A stretch of DNA of 64,000 bases from Epiperipatus broadwayi (lineage: Eukaryota; Onychophora; Udeonychophora; Euonychophora; Peripatidae), in the NCBI GenBank assembly GCA_028023455.1, contig JAQFVV010000324.1, positions 372,001 to 436,000 on the forward strand. The letters run 5' to 3'. Shown here in pieces: positions 26,430 to 39,472 of the stretch; positions within the stretch are counted from its first letter, which is position 1; every line of letters starts with the position of its first letter. The position numbers were made by a program, and so were the translations under genes. A model generated the notes under the pieces. It was not told the origin of the DNA and searched no databases. It was given only the letters and a program-made list of their open reading frames with translations.

Positions 26430-29400
26430 TATCTTAAAATACTGATTTCTTTAAAAACAATAGTAGAACTGAAGCAAGACATTATTTTATTTGTCATGTT
26501 TTTATTAAATAATAATTGAGGGGTTAAAAGTTCTACCAAGAAAGAAAAGTCAGCCAACAGATCGCTCTTAACAAATAAAAGGCTGTTGTAATAAAAAATA
26601 TTCCAGGCATGTATTAGACTGTAATACCACTCTCAGTGGATCCAGTGAAACTGATCACAGAAATGATCACATTTAAATTTCAGTTTACTAATGTGTAATA
26701 AAAGGAATACGTATTTTTTTGATTTATAGAACCTTAAGCACTCCTTTCGATTAATGCTCTTCTCATATGTGTAGATTCAACTTGGATTTTTCAGTTTTCA
26801 TTAAACTAAAAAAATTATTTAAAACTTGTGCATTATAGAAAGAAAATGTACCTTCCTTTTTTAATATACTCATGGATATGTTGATGTGTAATATACCTGT
26901 CTGAAGGATCATATTCTTTGCATATAACAGATTTTGAAATTTTGTCAGATTCCAGTCAACTCTAATATTATTTTTTTAGCTATCCAGTTCTCATTTAATT
27001 AAGCTTGTCATTTCCATTTGATAATTGGTTACCCAATAGATATCTAACTATGCTTAGGAACAAGGTAAAATTAGGGTTTTTTTCTGCTATCCTTAAGAAG
27101 CATCAATGAAATACCATTATTCTAATTCATATGTGCATAAACACACATGGCTCATATGAATGTACAAAACAAATGATTTATTATTTCCAAATATGATATA
27201 TGAAAAATCATTAGTGACATATAAAGACTTTAAAATGTATTAAATATAAACTGAATGAAACTACTTAAAACTTTATACAATATTAAAAAACCCAAAAATT
27301 GAAACTAAATTTATAACAAATAAAAGACCATGGTTTTCAATTGCCAATAACGGATCTGAGTTGCAAGAAAAAAGTGAAGATAATCTTTCATTCAGCATTC
27401 ATAGGTCTGCAGAATTTCTCTTTGCAGTGTTATATGCCAAATTAGTATATCAAAACTTAGCTCATCTTCCAGAATAATCTGGAATTACACCCTTTAGATA
27501 ATAACCATTAGATAACCATTAACCACTTGACAATTGGATGATTATCTGGAGATCAAATATGCATTGACTGTCTATAAAAAAAAATGTTAAACTTACTTAA
27601 AACCGAAAAAAAATTTTGAGAGTTTTTCTCAGATTTGATTCCTAATTATGGGCATAGCATTGAACTGTAAAAACTATTTCAAAACAAAGTATTATTTATT
27701 TAGTGTTTAATTTTCAAAGTATTAGAAAGGCAAATATTTCTACTACATATAAGTGCATGTCCATAAATATATATAATATTTATATTTATAGAATGAAAAA
27801 TCTTTAGCCCAACTGAAAAAAGATATTATGATTTTTATCTTAGAGCTTAAAGAAATGAAAAAGAGTAAACTTATTTTGTCTACACTATATATTCTTGGTT
27901 TTATATCTGTTACTACTATTTTATTATGAACGCAAATATGAATAAACTACACCTTCAACATGCTTTAGCTATTGAGATAAGTTTATTGGATTTTTTTATT
28001 AAGTTTAAACATGATTTTTTCTTATCTGTCAGATAGTTTGTAACTGAGACTTGAATGTCAGGATAAAAAAATATTTGTTCTTCTTTTATCTTTACAATCA
28101 TAACAGTTAAAAGTAACTTATGGCTTTTCATATTCCAGTCATCATCCAAGATTATAATTGGTGTCAAATATCACATATTGGTACAAATATACAGGTTATA
28201 GACATTATTGGCATTCAGGTGATGTTATTTTATTTGATCATTAACAACTGCAGACTATCTTTAATCTAAAGAAGACTGCATTTTTTTAAAAAAAAAATCT
28301 GCCTAATGGGACATTATAAGACTTTGTAAATTAGAATTAAAAATGAAGAAATAATTATTTGAAAGTGACGTTGAAGTGAGAGTTAATATTAATTTTTAAA
28401 AGGATGAACAAAATTGTGGAGATTGTAGCAAGGATAATTACTCAACTTAATAGAAAATATAATCTGCAGATAATTCAGACTTATGTCCTGACAAGTTCTT
28501 ATTCTGATATAGAAATATTTTTTTAAATATTTTTTACAGATATAGAATAATTTTGGCCTAAACTAAATACTTTAAAGTTGATTTTAAAATTTAGAAATGG
28601 AAAACAGATAAAAGATGAATGTTCTATAGGTAAATTTAGTTATGAAGATAGAAATAAAAAAGGACACAGATTTGTGAAATTTATTGTAAAGAAACGTGAA
28701 TATTATTAATACTTTGTTTTTCAAAAATATTCAAAGCTGAAATGGACATGAAATAACTAAAGAAAAATACATCTGAAATGGATTATGTTTTGATTAACAA
28801 AAATGTGTATTTTATACTTATGTGCTTAATTAATAGATTTGTCACAGAAAATAATCAATGATTAAATAGCAATAAAAATTTAATTTAAAAAGTCATCATC
28901 AATAATTGATGTTCTTAAACTCTAGAAATACTTCAATAAATTTAGGAATTTGCAATTCATTTTAAAATATTAACAGATTTTCAAGTGAAATCAATGTAAA
29001 AGTAACTAAAAATAAAGAAAACTTAAAGCAGATAGTCCATACAAAATAGAGACAATTTGCCAGTATATTTTCAAATCAAACAAGCTAAGACAAATTATCA
29101 CCACCTATACTTATAGATAAAAATATTATACCCTTTCCTTTCTTTAAAAGGGAAGAAATAATAATTATTAAATTTTATTTAACAATGGATAGGAAAAATT
29201 ATTCGGAACAAACACATGTGATAACCCTATATTATTAAAAATTACACATACATCTATAACACAACCTAAAAAAAACTAGAATCATTTGTTTGGGAATTCA
29301 TCAAAAGTTTGAGCACAAGAAAGGACAGTATTGGGTCAAAAGCTCTTAACTTTGAACTCCAGAGACTTCCATTCTATCCTTGTGCAAATTACAGAGAGCA

Positions 29401-30234
29401 TAAGACAAAAATTATATAAATTATAGTTCACATCTTTCCCCTTACCCAAATAAAATGCATTTATTATATTTCTGTAGTCAATATCTAATGCCATTTTAAA
29501 CTTATGGTTATATTTTTAATGAAGCAATCACATGATCTATTTATATATTAGGGTTCGAATTCTAATTTGAAAATTTATTAATCATAAATAATTAAATACA
29601 AACAAAATTAGAAAATATAGTTATTTTTAAGATGTACCAACTTAATTTTTTTAAATTAATTATATGAAAAATCATAAAATATTAATCAAAGTTTAGTTGA
29701 AGAACTTTTAATTTTATGATATTTACATCTGTTTTAATTAATAGAAACAAAAAAATGATATTAATTTACTTGCAATAGTTTTACAGAATGTGATTGGAAA
29801 GGAAATAGGGGAAAGAATCTGTTAAGAGTTCTGCAACAAGCAAAATTATAATTTCTGTTGGTATATAATACACTTAATTGACAATAATGAAACTGCTTTT
29901 TTTTTTCAATAATAATATTTATTAGACTATTAGCATGACAATATTATTATGTATTACAGAAGGTTATATAAAACAAAGGTAAAAAAACAAAGGCAATATA
30001 CTAAAAGAAAACACAATATTGTAAGTTTGGTTAATTATCAATAATTTGTGAATAAGTGTTCATATTACTTGATTATGTTTGTTGACTAGAAGTTTGTAAA
30101 AGCTTCCAGGTTTGTTATTGACAAGTATTTTTCAATTTTCAATTTATGCACATATAAATTTTTAAAAAATATTAATATGATTTATTCAATTTCAAATATC
30201 TCTTATTCTACACTTATATTCATCTTTGGAGATA
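26430..30234. other. AT-rich DNA, no recognised feature
   Basis: No gene or repeat recognised. Open frames of 60-70 codons here are at chance level. Confidence 0.45.
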
Positions 30235-30745
30235 ATAAAAGAAGAAAATATGAAGAAAAGAAGAAATATGTAAAATGATACAACAACAAAAAGTCCAAAG
30301 ATATTGTAACTGTGAAATGGATCGATAGTTGAAGGAAATGCCAAAAAATCTCAAAAATATAAAACAACATTATGGCATTGGAACTAAAATTATATCAGCA
30401 ATAGAAGAAAGATTAATTATTATTGAAAAGAGAATGATAAATTGTATGGCAGAATTCTACAAAGAACTATGTCACAAAAAAGAACAAAAAATAAAGCTGT
30501 CCTGCAAATACAGCAATATCTTTTGAAATGTTAACTATATTAAATGAAAAAGTAAGACATGCAATTAAATCTATGAAAATGTAAAACCTTCATCAATTGT
30601 TGGAAATATAGATATTTTAAAAGAAGCAGATGAAGAAATAAAGAAATTAATTTCAAGGCTATATATCAAATATCTTAATAATAAAGATGTATTATGGTTG
30701 CAGTAATAGTATTAGCATTTGATAAAAGAGAAAAAAAAAGGTATT
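30235..30745 (+). pseudogene. Decayed RTE-like LINE ORF2, region before the reverse transcriptase core
   Basis: Frames around 30430-30520 give MAEFYKELCHKKEQK, then after a stop and shift LNEKVRHAIKSMKM (about 30540-30583), then IDILKEADEEIKKLI (about 30610-30655). This order matches the usual LINE linker between endonuclease and RT: FY..L, then eV..AI..MK, then e.lk.....i..l. Stops and shifts are frequent, so the copy is old. It probably continues at 33640, separated by later insertions. Confidence 0.65.
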
Positions 30746-31386
30746 CATTTTCTGAACTTCTGTATTCCAATAAATTTGATGTTAACATATTACTATCATA
30801 TTTTAAACCTTCTTTTTTATCTCTTCAGGACCGGCTGTGATTTTATTTTTAAGATTACAAAGAATTGTTTAAATTTCACTAAAATTAATAGTTTTGCACA
30901 AATTTAAATAAATAGAGAGCTTTAAAAGTTATCTTATTTTTTTATTACTATTTCAAAAGATAATTAAAATACATTTTCCATATATTTATAAAAATGTAGC
31001 ATTTATAGATTTAAAAGGATATTATTATCATATTTTAAGCACTTGTGTTATTATTAATACATCAAGAAAACTTCTAAATTAACTAAAACAGCAAATAACT
31101 ACATATATTTATTCTTGATAGTTTTAATATATCAAACATATTTAAACATTTAGTCAATTGAAATCTTTATATTGGTTTTGAAGCTCTGTATTCACACTCA
31201 ATTTATTATTCTGTCACTTGGAAAATATGCACATTTTAATCAAGTCACTAATAATGTAATTATCAAAAAGCCAATTATACTTTTTTTCTTAATGAATTCA
31301 ACCATAGACTTACTTTTATCTATGATATTCTTCTTAACAAAACTGCATATCTCACTATCATGATAATATTGAATATTCAAATTTGC
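30746..31386. other. AT-rich DNA within the broken LINE
   Basis: No motif recognised. The stretch lies between two LINE fragments and may be insertion or decayed element sequence. Confidence 0.4.
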
Positions 31387-32124
31387 ACTTTCTATTTAAA
31401 TATATTAAATTTAAGCGTAAACAGATAATATATAATAACGTGAAAGCTAAACACCTTCAAACAGATACGCTTTAAAAAATGCTTAAGTGACAGCCAATCA
31501 GATGGAATAATGGCATCACATGGGACTCTAAATTCTAAAACACAAGCCAGAACTATTAGAAAAAGATGGGACCCATCTTAATCTATGCCTCAATTATATT
31601 TAAATAAGCCAGACTAAAGCATTTTGAACTAAGAGTGTGAAGCTTAAATACCTTCACATTTAATCCACTAAATATTATATATATAAATTAACAACGCGAA
31701 ATCATCCGATTTACAACGAAGCAATATTTTAAAATCTAATGAAATAATATTAATAAATGTAAATATATTAAATTTAAGCGTAAACAGATAATATATAATA
31801 ACGTGAAAGCTAAACACCTTCAAACAGATACGCTTTAAAAAATGCTTAAGTGACAGCCAATCAGATGGAATAATGGCATCACATGGGACTCTAAATTCTA
31901 AAACACAAGCCAGAACTATTAGAAAAAGATGGGACCTATCTTAATCTATGCCTCAGTTATATTTAAATAAGCCAGACTAAAGCATTTTGAACTAAGAGTG
32001 TGAAGCTTAAATACCTTCACATTTAATCCACTAAATATTATATATATAAATTATTCCATCTGATTGGCTGTCACTTAAGCATTTTTTAAAGCGTATCTGT
32101 TTGAAGGTGTTTACTTTCTATTTA
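31387..32124. repeat. 363-bp repeat array with 12-bp flanking duplication
   Basis: A unit beginning AATATATTAAATTTAAGCG occurs at 31399 and again at 31762 (363-bp period, nearly identical). A 59-bp inverted piece of the same unit follows at about 32053-32111. ACTTTCTATTTA occurs exactly at 31387-31398 and 32113-32124, flanking the whole array. The arrangement suggests insertion of a tandem-plus-inverted unit with a 12-bp target duplication. No ribozyme core or coding frame was found in the unit. Confidence 0.88.
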
Positions 32125-32919
32125 ATAAAATTTAGTATAAAAAGTAAAGCTTTTAAAAAATTTTATGCTAATATATTTGGCAACAAAATCTACTTTTTAA
32201 TACAATTATCGTTTTAAGTTTAGAGTTTATTAGTCAACAATTGGTGTGTCTAAGTATTTACTTACTATGGAAAAGTCTTTGGTTTTTTTTTTTTTTTTTG
32301 CATTAAGATTTTTAACTATAAAACAATTAGTGAAATGTTATTATTTTGAGCATGTATATATTCTAGTTTATTTATAGTCATTTTCCAGCCTAAATAAAGT
32401 ACTTATAATAGACAATCCATGTATCAATCAAAAAACATTATCAATAGATCATTTAAATTTATAGCATTTATATTATTATTTTCAATAACCTTTAGACAAA
32501 AGATTATTTTCTTTAACAATATGCACACTAAATTCATAAAAAAAATTGTATTTAATGAGCTGATGTAATAAAAATACTTAGGCAATAAAAACTTTTTTTT
32601 CTGTAAACTCTGAGCTTATCATTGGACCATAAAGAAAAATGTCATTGGGCAGAATAAGTTTTAATACCTATAGCATTCCATTGATACATCTACAAATTTA
32701 CACAATAGAGAACACCAAATTAAAGTTTGCAAAAAATCCAATATCTTGCAATTTTCTTTCTCTCACTCGCTCATTCGGTAATAATAACTTACAAGCTCTG
32801 GAGGAAAAGTTTCAGTAAGAACAGTTATATCAGTAGTTTTAAATATTCACAGTTAAGGTATAAGTATTGACTTCTGTTTAGGTTTTCAAAAGTTTATCTC
32901 AAATAAAATTTTACATATG
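32125..32919. other. AT-rich DNA, no recognised feature
   Basis: Contains a T run at about 32283-32299 and nothing recognised. Confidence 0.45.
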
Positions 32920-32975
32920 TAGGGAGTTTAAAGGCTGGATTCAAATCCCCTTTAATTATATTTAGATTTACAAAA
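32920..32975 (+). repeat. Fragment of the tRNA-like repeat
   Basis: GTAGGGAGTTTAAAGGCTGG followed by ATTCAAATCCCCTTTAATTA matches the GTAGGAAGCTTGAAAGTCTG, GTTCAAGTCC, TCTAATTA segment of the hammerhead-bearing units. Only this B-box region is present. Confidence 0.6.
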
Positions 32976-33639
32976 AAAAATTCATTTTAAATATTTTACC
33001 TTTTTTTTTTTACTAATTCTATTTTGTTTTTACTATTATTGATTTTACAATTATTTATTATTGTTTTGAATGATTTATGATATAAATGATCTGACCAGAT
33101 TTTGTAAAGCACTATTTTTAAATCATATATTCTAAATTTCTGCTATTTTTAGGTATTAAAAAAATCCTTAAATGGAGTTGCCCAAACAGAAATGCTTCGT
33201 CATGTTGAAACTTTTGTTCCAATTATAGTCTAAAGTGATTCATTATTGCTTTCTAGGAACAAGGCTTTGTGTACATACAAAAAAGAAAAGATTGGATTCA
33301 AAAATGTTCTGTGTATAGTAAAAGATAAAATTATGTTACACAAACATATAATTATATTTTCATAGTTAATGTATAAATATGGCTACAAGAAACTGATGAC
33401 AAATACACATAATACCATCCTAGTGGCTGAAAATAGTAAATAAAAGAACTTAAAGACACAAAAGATTATTTGCATAAGAAACAGCACTAAAATGGATGGA
33501 TTCAACATTTTATTCTACAAGCAGTATGGGATATTATTGATACTGTTTATTTATTGTTTGCTTTTAGTCCTCATAACAGAATATTATTCCACTATCTGTT
33601 ATCATGAAACATTATGAAAATATCAACATATTCTTACAA
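32976..33639. other. AT-rich DNA with a doubtful exon-like segment
   Basis: Apart from the segment at 33153-33233, nothing was recognised. Confidence 0.4.
33153..33233 (+). other. Doubtful terminal-exon-like open segment
   Basis: After a pyrimidine-rich TCTGCTATTTTTAG (acceptor-like, ending 33152), a frame of 26 codons ends in TAA. It encodes a peptide containing SLNGVAQTEMLRHVETFVP, less biased than its surroundings. I do not recognise the protein. It could be the last exon of a host gene, a retroelement remnant or chance; no partner exon was found. Confidence 0.2.
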
Positions 33640-34260
33640 TTTCACAAGTCATATTGCCTGATTTTAAGAATATCATTATTGTTCTAATATATAAAAGTCA
33701 TAAGAATAGAAGGTACTTTAGTTATTATTAAGAAATATTATTGTTTATCTTTTGTAATAAAAATACTTCCCAAGATTTTGTTAAATAGATTGTTTTTAAC
33801 AATAGATAATATGGGATGGTTTTTGAGAATCAAAAAATATCATGACTTTTATTAATAGACAATGTAGATTTTATCTCAATGAATTACATGGTTTGTGGCA
33901 ATATATAAAATTAATCTACCAAATTTATTTGTATTATATAGCTTTTACATGATTTAAATAAAAGAAAGCATAAAAATCTGAGATATTTACAATAAAATAT
34001 AAACAATAATGTGTACTAATTTCAACTTTGTTTTTTATTTTATGACAGCAGTTTCTGGAATAGTTTTAAAGATAGTTTTATCAAACAGAATCAATAATAA
34101 TAGGCTGATAGTAAAGTTTTTATTTGAACTAATTAAAAGCAAAAACCAAAAACTTCATTCTCTTAGTTTCTAGATGTACTTTATGCTGATAAGTAGATTA
34201 TTTATGTCATCTGAATGAATAATTTACAGAATCTTATTAAAATATGAGTATACACTATTA
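33640..34260 (+). pseudogene. Decayed RTE-like LINE reverse transcriptase
   Basis: One frame from 33645 reads VILPDFKNIIIVLIYKSHKN, matching the LINE block iP..FK...Iv.iYK. An NYR.IsLL-like block follows across a stop. Another frame gives KILPKILLNRL (about 33760-33795), the usual K.l.kil.nRl helix. At about 34176-34220, VLYAD, IIYVI and NLQNLIK correspond to motif C (YADD) and the segment after it, with K replacing the second D. Frames change repeatedly and stops are common. It probably belongs with the fragment at 30235-30745. It is unrelated in sequence to the intact LINE at 15578. Confidence 0.68.
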
Positions 34261-34454
34261 TTAACATTCAAAAAACCCAAGACATTTTAAGTCAGTAATG
34301 TAAAAATAAATTCTGCAATGTCTGTCTTACATCACAATTGGCAATCTCACCCAGGTGTTATTAAATGACCTACGGATGCATTTGGGGAGCTCATTAAAGG
34401 AATTCATTGGCCTAATTGTTATTATAGTTTGTGATTCAATTTTAAATTTATGTA
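34261..34454. other. AT-rich DNA after the LINE fragment
   Basis: Possibly further decayed LINE sequence; no clear motif. Confidence 0.4.
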
Positions 34455-34765
34455 AACATAATTTTTGCATATATATATATATGAAAAATTCACGCTTGCA
34501 AACTGATATAAACGTTTTGCATAAACGCTTGAGAGTCAGTCTTTAGACCTAGTTTCTATAGCTCTATCCTTCCACTGACGAAAGCAAACCAGCTGAAATC
34601 AGTGATCTGGAGGTGGCAAAATGAAAGAGGTAGTTAATTCTGACCTTTGTGTTTATAAAATATTTACATTGTTTGGGTTTGAAAGACGCATCTATTGATC
34701 ATAAATAACAAGTGATAGCAGGTTACGTGACTAACTTGTTTTTATTTTTCATATATATATATTTG
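34455..34765 (+). mobile_element. Hammerhead-containing short repeat between TA tracts
   Basis: A block less AT-rich than its surroundings lies between GCATATATATATATATGAAA (about 34468) and TTTTTCATATATATATAT (about 34745), which are inverted versions of each other. It contains hammerhead-like motif H7. The length, near 290 bp, and the ribozyme resemble a retrozyme-type or Penelope-terminal monomer. No coding capacity. Confidence 0.5.
34565..34614 (+). ncRNA. Hammerhead-ribozyme-like motif H7 (most complete)
   Basis: The order is CTTCCA, CTGACGA, stem II (AGC/GCT around AAACCA), GAAA, a three-pair stem III (ATC/GAT around AGT), then TGGAGG. CTTCCA and TGGAGG pair over six positions with one G-T wobble as stem I. 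The cleavage triplet is ATC. All core bases fit the type I hammerhead; one extra A lies beside stem II. The tiny stem III is typical of retroelement hammerheads, which often act as dimers. Confidence 0.65.
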
Positions 34766-37700
34766 TACGATAAAATAAAAATAATTTTCTACAAAATGTT
34801 TTCATTATATTTTGGAAACTGAATTTTCATTCTAAAAAAATAATATAATTTTTACATAAATATTAATGTATTATTATTACAATGACCTTTCCATGTTATA
34901 TATTAATTTTGTCAGAAATCATTACTTGACATCATTAATTTGTAATTGACTGGTAAACAAGATTTTGGTATAAAGAAGTATTCCTACTTAAAAAAAAAAG
35001 ATTGCAAACCATTGGCTTAAATAATTAACACCTTAAAATTGTAAATCAATTTAAATAACTTGGTAGGTTGTAAGATAAAAAGGTGGATATGGATATTGAA
35101 ACATACCCAGATTTTAATGTCCTATTTCTGCATTTAACAATTAAATGATAGATAATTACATGATAGTGATACGGCCATTGAAAACTTTTTTAAAATTTAT
35201 TGCATCATATTGAAACCTCATTACTTCAGATAACATTGTCATTAAAAAATGACAAGTCTTCCATAAAATTATAAAATATGATAGCAAAGTCATAAAATCA
35301 TCCAATGTGTCTTTTAATATTCTGGATGTTACATTATTGTAAAAGATCATCTTCATTGTAACCAGCATATAAAGTAAATGAATGTTAACAAAGTTTGTAA
35401 AATATTTTAAAGTGAACCTGAGCATGGTTTGTAGGGAGAATCAAATCCCATTTACATTTTAAAGATCAGTTACTCTAAGGAAATATATAGTGATTGCTTT
35501 CATTGAAAGATATAAATAAAAATACCATGTAGTAGTGAATTATAATTAGGCAAGATGTTGAAGTCTTTAAAAAAGTGGAAATAAATATACCAATGGATAT
35601 GAATGTATTTATTGTTCACAGATTGATTATATAATCATAAAATTCATCTTTATTTTTTTTGTTTATTTATTTATTTTTCTATTTCAATCTTTAACTTATT
35701 TATATTTTTTCTTTTAAGGTTAGAATAATCATACTAATTAATGAACGGCTATTTGGTTTAAATTCTGTAAAAAACAAAAACAAATTCCTTCAGAGAACAT
35801 TAAACTCAAATGAATTGGAAAGATAATCTGAATTTAAAAGTGATTATACCACCAATTCAAATAGTTAAGACAAAAGATTTAAGGTTTATTATGAATATGA
35901 AAGATATGTTGTAGCTAACAATTAATGGCAAGAGGTAAGTCATATCAAGTAATTTTGTATGGTGACAGATGTATTGTTATTCTGCATTGAAAAGGACAAT
36001 TGAAAATTATTTTTTATTGAATCACCAATCCCAGGAATAAATGACTGATTGATTGATAGAATATTAAAATACATACAAGTATTTAAAAACCTATTAAAAA
36101 AAGAACAATAATTGTAAATGGGCATTTCATATTGAAGGTGTAGATTATAAAGAGCATTTGTGTAGGGATTACAGCTATAAAACATTAAAATTATTGGGGT
36201 GCCTTTAAGAATATTTATCAAAATGCAATGATAGTGATTAGACTATACAGTGGAACTTAAGAAAATTAATATGTATAAAGAGTATAAAACAGGATGGTTT
36301 TATTTTTTCATAACTTTTCAATAGAAAAACACCTGTTTCGCCATTTCAAAAAGATGGACAAACTAATCTAAACAAAATTTAAACAATAAAATACTAAAAC
36401 ATAACACCTAAACAATAGCATAAATTAGAATACCCCCCCCTCATGCACACAGCTATGAATATGAAGCCATGGAGGTTTGAAAACGTTAAGCGTAAATAAA
36501 TATTAACAAATATAGCTTCTCCAACAAGCTCATAATTTTTGGGATAATTTTTTATAGAAATTTTAGAAAAATATTTTGTAAAAAAGGAAATCTAAGGAAA
36601 TAAAAATAAATTAAGATTATTTACGTCATCTAGATTTTGGAGATAATATGATTGTTTTTGTAAATAAACGTGTCAGAGCTTCGGGAAAATTACAAAAACT
36701 TCCCACAAAAGCAAGAAAAAAGTATTTAATCAGATTATTATTACAGATGCAAATATAAAGGATAAAGTTAGTCATAGAATTAAATTTATTTAGGGAGAGA
36801 GACTTTTTCTAGAAGTAGCAATATAAAAACTTTTGTGTTTGAAGAAAAAAAAGCTTTTGTACACATTAGAAACATGAATATTTATTACAAAAGTAATACT
36901 GGAAGACAGAAGCTCAAACAGTGAAGTATACTGGAATTTTCAAAAAAGTTGTGAAAAAATTAAGAGGCTTAAATGAGCTAAAATAGAAAACTATATGTGA
37001 GTCAGATAAATGAGAAAATAGTTTTTGGAGTGATGTGCTGAAAAGAAGTTATGAATTGAAGAATAGTAGTTGCCATTTTGCATTGAATTTATAGATTAAC
37101 TTGTAATTAATTGATAGCAGTTGAAATAATGGTGACAATTTTATATTATATATATATATCAGCAAGGACAGTCCACAACAGAAATATTTCAATATACTTT
37201 ATAGATTTTTATCGATATTCTTTTCTCAATTAACTAGAAAACTTTATTTTTCTGTTTTAAGTTCAATCTTTTCCTAGGGTATTTTATATGATCAAGTTGG
37301 GAATTGTTCTATTTCTATTTATTTTCTAAAAAAAAAAACATTTGTTTTTCTAAATATTTCTATAGATTTTTAAATAAATTAATATTATTTTATTCAATAT
37401 ATGAGACTTCATCAAGATGTATAAATCTTTTAAGCACTAAATATAATAATTATCCGAATAAGTTGAAACACATTAATAATTCCGAGAACAAAAGCTTTAC
37501 ATAAATTTATCATAATATATAAACTATGTAAACAGATATGATTTATAAAAAGCAGATAATATAAGTTTGTTAATATTTATTCATCCAAAAAAAAAGATTG
37601 GTAGAACAGTTCTATTTAGCTGATACATTTTTGTGTTACTACCTTTGGCCAAAACACTAATTGAGACTTTCACTCTACCACATACTAAACTGACATGATG

Positions 37701-39012
37701 GAATATTTAATCAAGAATCATAAAAGTTTCAATAATGGAATTTTTTCTATTGAAAAGATGGTATGGTCTATTTCATTTCTCAGTTTATAGTTCATATTTT
37801 CATTTTTTTTTCTTTTCTATTCTCAATGGTTGTTCTGTTATTTCACAAATACATAAATTACAAATAAATGCTCAGAATAATTTAGCATTGTAAAAGTGGA
37901 TTCAAGAATTAAAGATTTCCTAAAACTCCTATCTTGGGAAAGTAAAAAAATCCTCAATTTGGCCAATTGAATTAAACTGTTGTGTTTAGATTATCAGTCT
38001 AGAGCAACTGATATATTTTTTAAAGATCAATATATAATGTATTAATTTGTTACATTTTGAAATATTTTTTAAATGTGGACTAATATTTTATTAGTTTGAG
38101 AAATTATCTTTTTTATTTTTACTTATAGAGATTTTTGTAATTATAGAACCTTTTTTTTATTCCTAAATAACTTAAATCTAATTATAAAGTCAGAAAATTT
38201 TATTTTAACGAACAAGTATTGATTCCCTCTCAAATATAGTTTTAAATTTCAAGTTTCACCAGGTTATCAAATAAATGTGAATTCCTACTTTATAATCATT
38301 AGTAACTTCGTTTCTTTTTTTATTATTATTATTGTTATAGTTTTTTTGTTATGCTTAAACCTCAAACTTTTGTTGTAAATTTTCTTATCACATTCTTATT
38401 TCCTACCATTAAGATTTTTTTTTTAAATCAGAAGTGTTTTTTTTAAAAAAACCAAAACGAAGCCCTCAACCTTGTTAAAAGTGAAGTTAAATTTATTTTT
38501 TTAAATTTTTAATAGTCAAATATTTCAGTAAATCATTAAAATAAAATGACATTGATAAAAAGTGATAAACATGTATTGTGTGAATAAGAATGATTTTTGT
38601 TCGTAGTTAATTTAGAATCAGCATTGCAACCCATTATTGTCATGGAAAATTCGGGAATGTAAAAAAAGTCGACCTTTTTTTAACAATATCTGTAAGATTA
38701 AATACTAAGTTATACATTTTTTCAAATATTTTTTTGGAATTAATTAGTGCATTTTCCATTATACCTCTACTATATAGCAGCTATACATCATCACAGAAAA
38801 TCATTCCACTTTCTCTCATTTTGCATGCATTTAAATTCAACTTCCACTTTTCAGATGAGCTTAAACATAAAGGCATAGTATAACTTCATATATATATATA
38901 ATTTAATATTTTCATGGCATAATATATGATAAGATAAAAATCATATATGTATATTTAAAACTTTTATTCTATCACACACACACACGTATATATATATATT
39001 AAAAGCTGATAA
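34766..39012. other. AT-rich DNA, no recognised feature
   Basis: No gene recognised. A C run at about 36434 and short TA tracts near 37146 and 38890 were seen. Segments at 35740-35935 and 36730-36970 look faintly coding-like (possible old retroelement) but carry no recognisable motif. Confidence 0.42.
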
Positions 39013-39195
39013 AATCACATCATCATCAACCATTATCAATCCACTGCAGGATGGTCTCTCCAAGTTCAATCCATCTTCTCCAATCTTTAGCTTCTTTCCC
39101 CCATATCACCCCTGCACACTTTCTTATTTCATCCATCCACCTCACATGTGGTCTTTTTTCTGAGTCTTTTACAATTTCTTGGAATCCAGTTTAAG
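39013..39195 (-). mobile_element. RTE-like LINE 3' end (5'-truncated)
   Basis: On the minus strand a frame ending at the TGA complementary to 39026-39028 encodes RPHVRWMDEIRKCAGVIWGK and onward to RRWIELGETILQWIDNG, followed by a short GATGATG tail. The R..W.DEI....G..W pattern and the W..L.E....W...G ending are characteristic of the C-terminus of RTE-like reverse transcriptases. Upstream coding sequence is missing. Confidence 0.85.
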
Positions 39196-39341
39196 ATTTC
39201 AATTGTCCATAAAATCACATAGCACTGTTTATATTAAATTTAATTAAATAACTTGCCTTTCATCATCATTCTAATCTATAAGCAGATTAAAATGCAATTT
39301 CTTCTTGAGTTCTTATTATGTTTTATGGATAATGTCATTTG

Positions 39342-39360
39342 TGAGATTCAACACTAAATT

Positions 39361-39396
<36 letters not shown>

Positions 39397-39425
39397 AATC
39401 TATGTTGAATCTCATTTAATTATGT

Positions 39426-39459
<34 letters not shown>

Positions 39460-39472
39460 AACATAATTAAAT
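39342..39472. repeat. Two adjacent TA-loop hairpins
   Basis: Hairpin one (39342-39414) has arms TGAGATTCAACACTAAATTT and its near complement around a TA run. Hairpin two (39415-39472) has ATTTAATTATGTTAC and its exact complement around another TA run. They are contiguous, like tandem cruciform-forming units. Confidence 0.88.
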
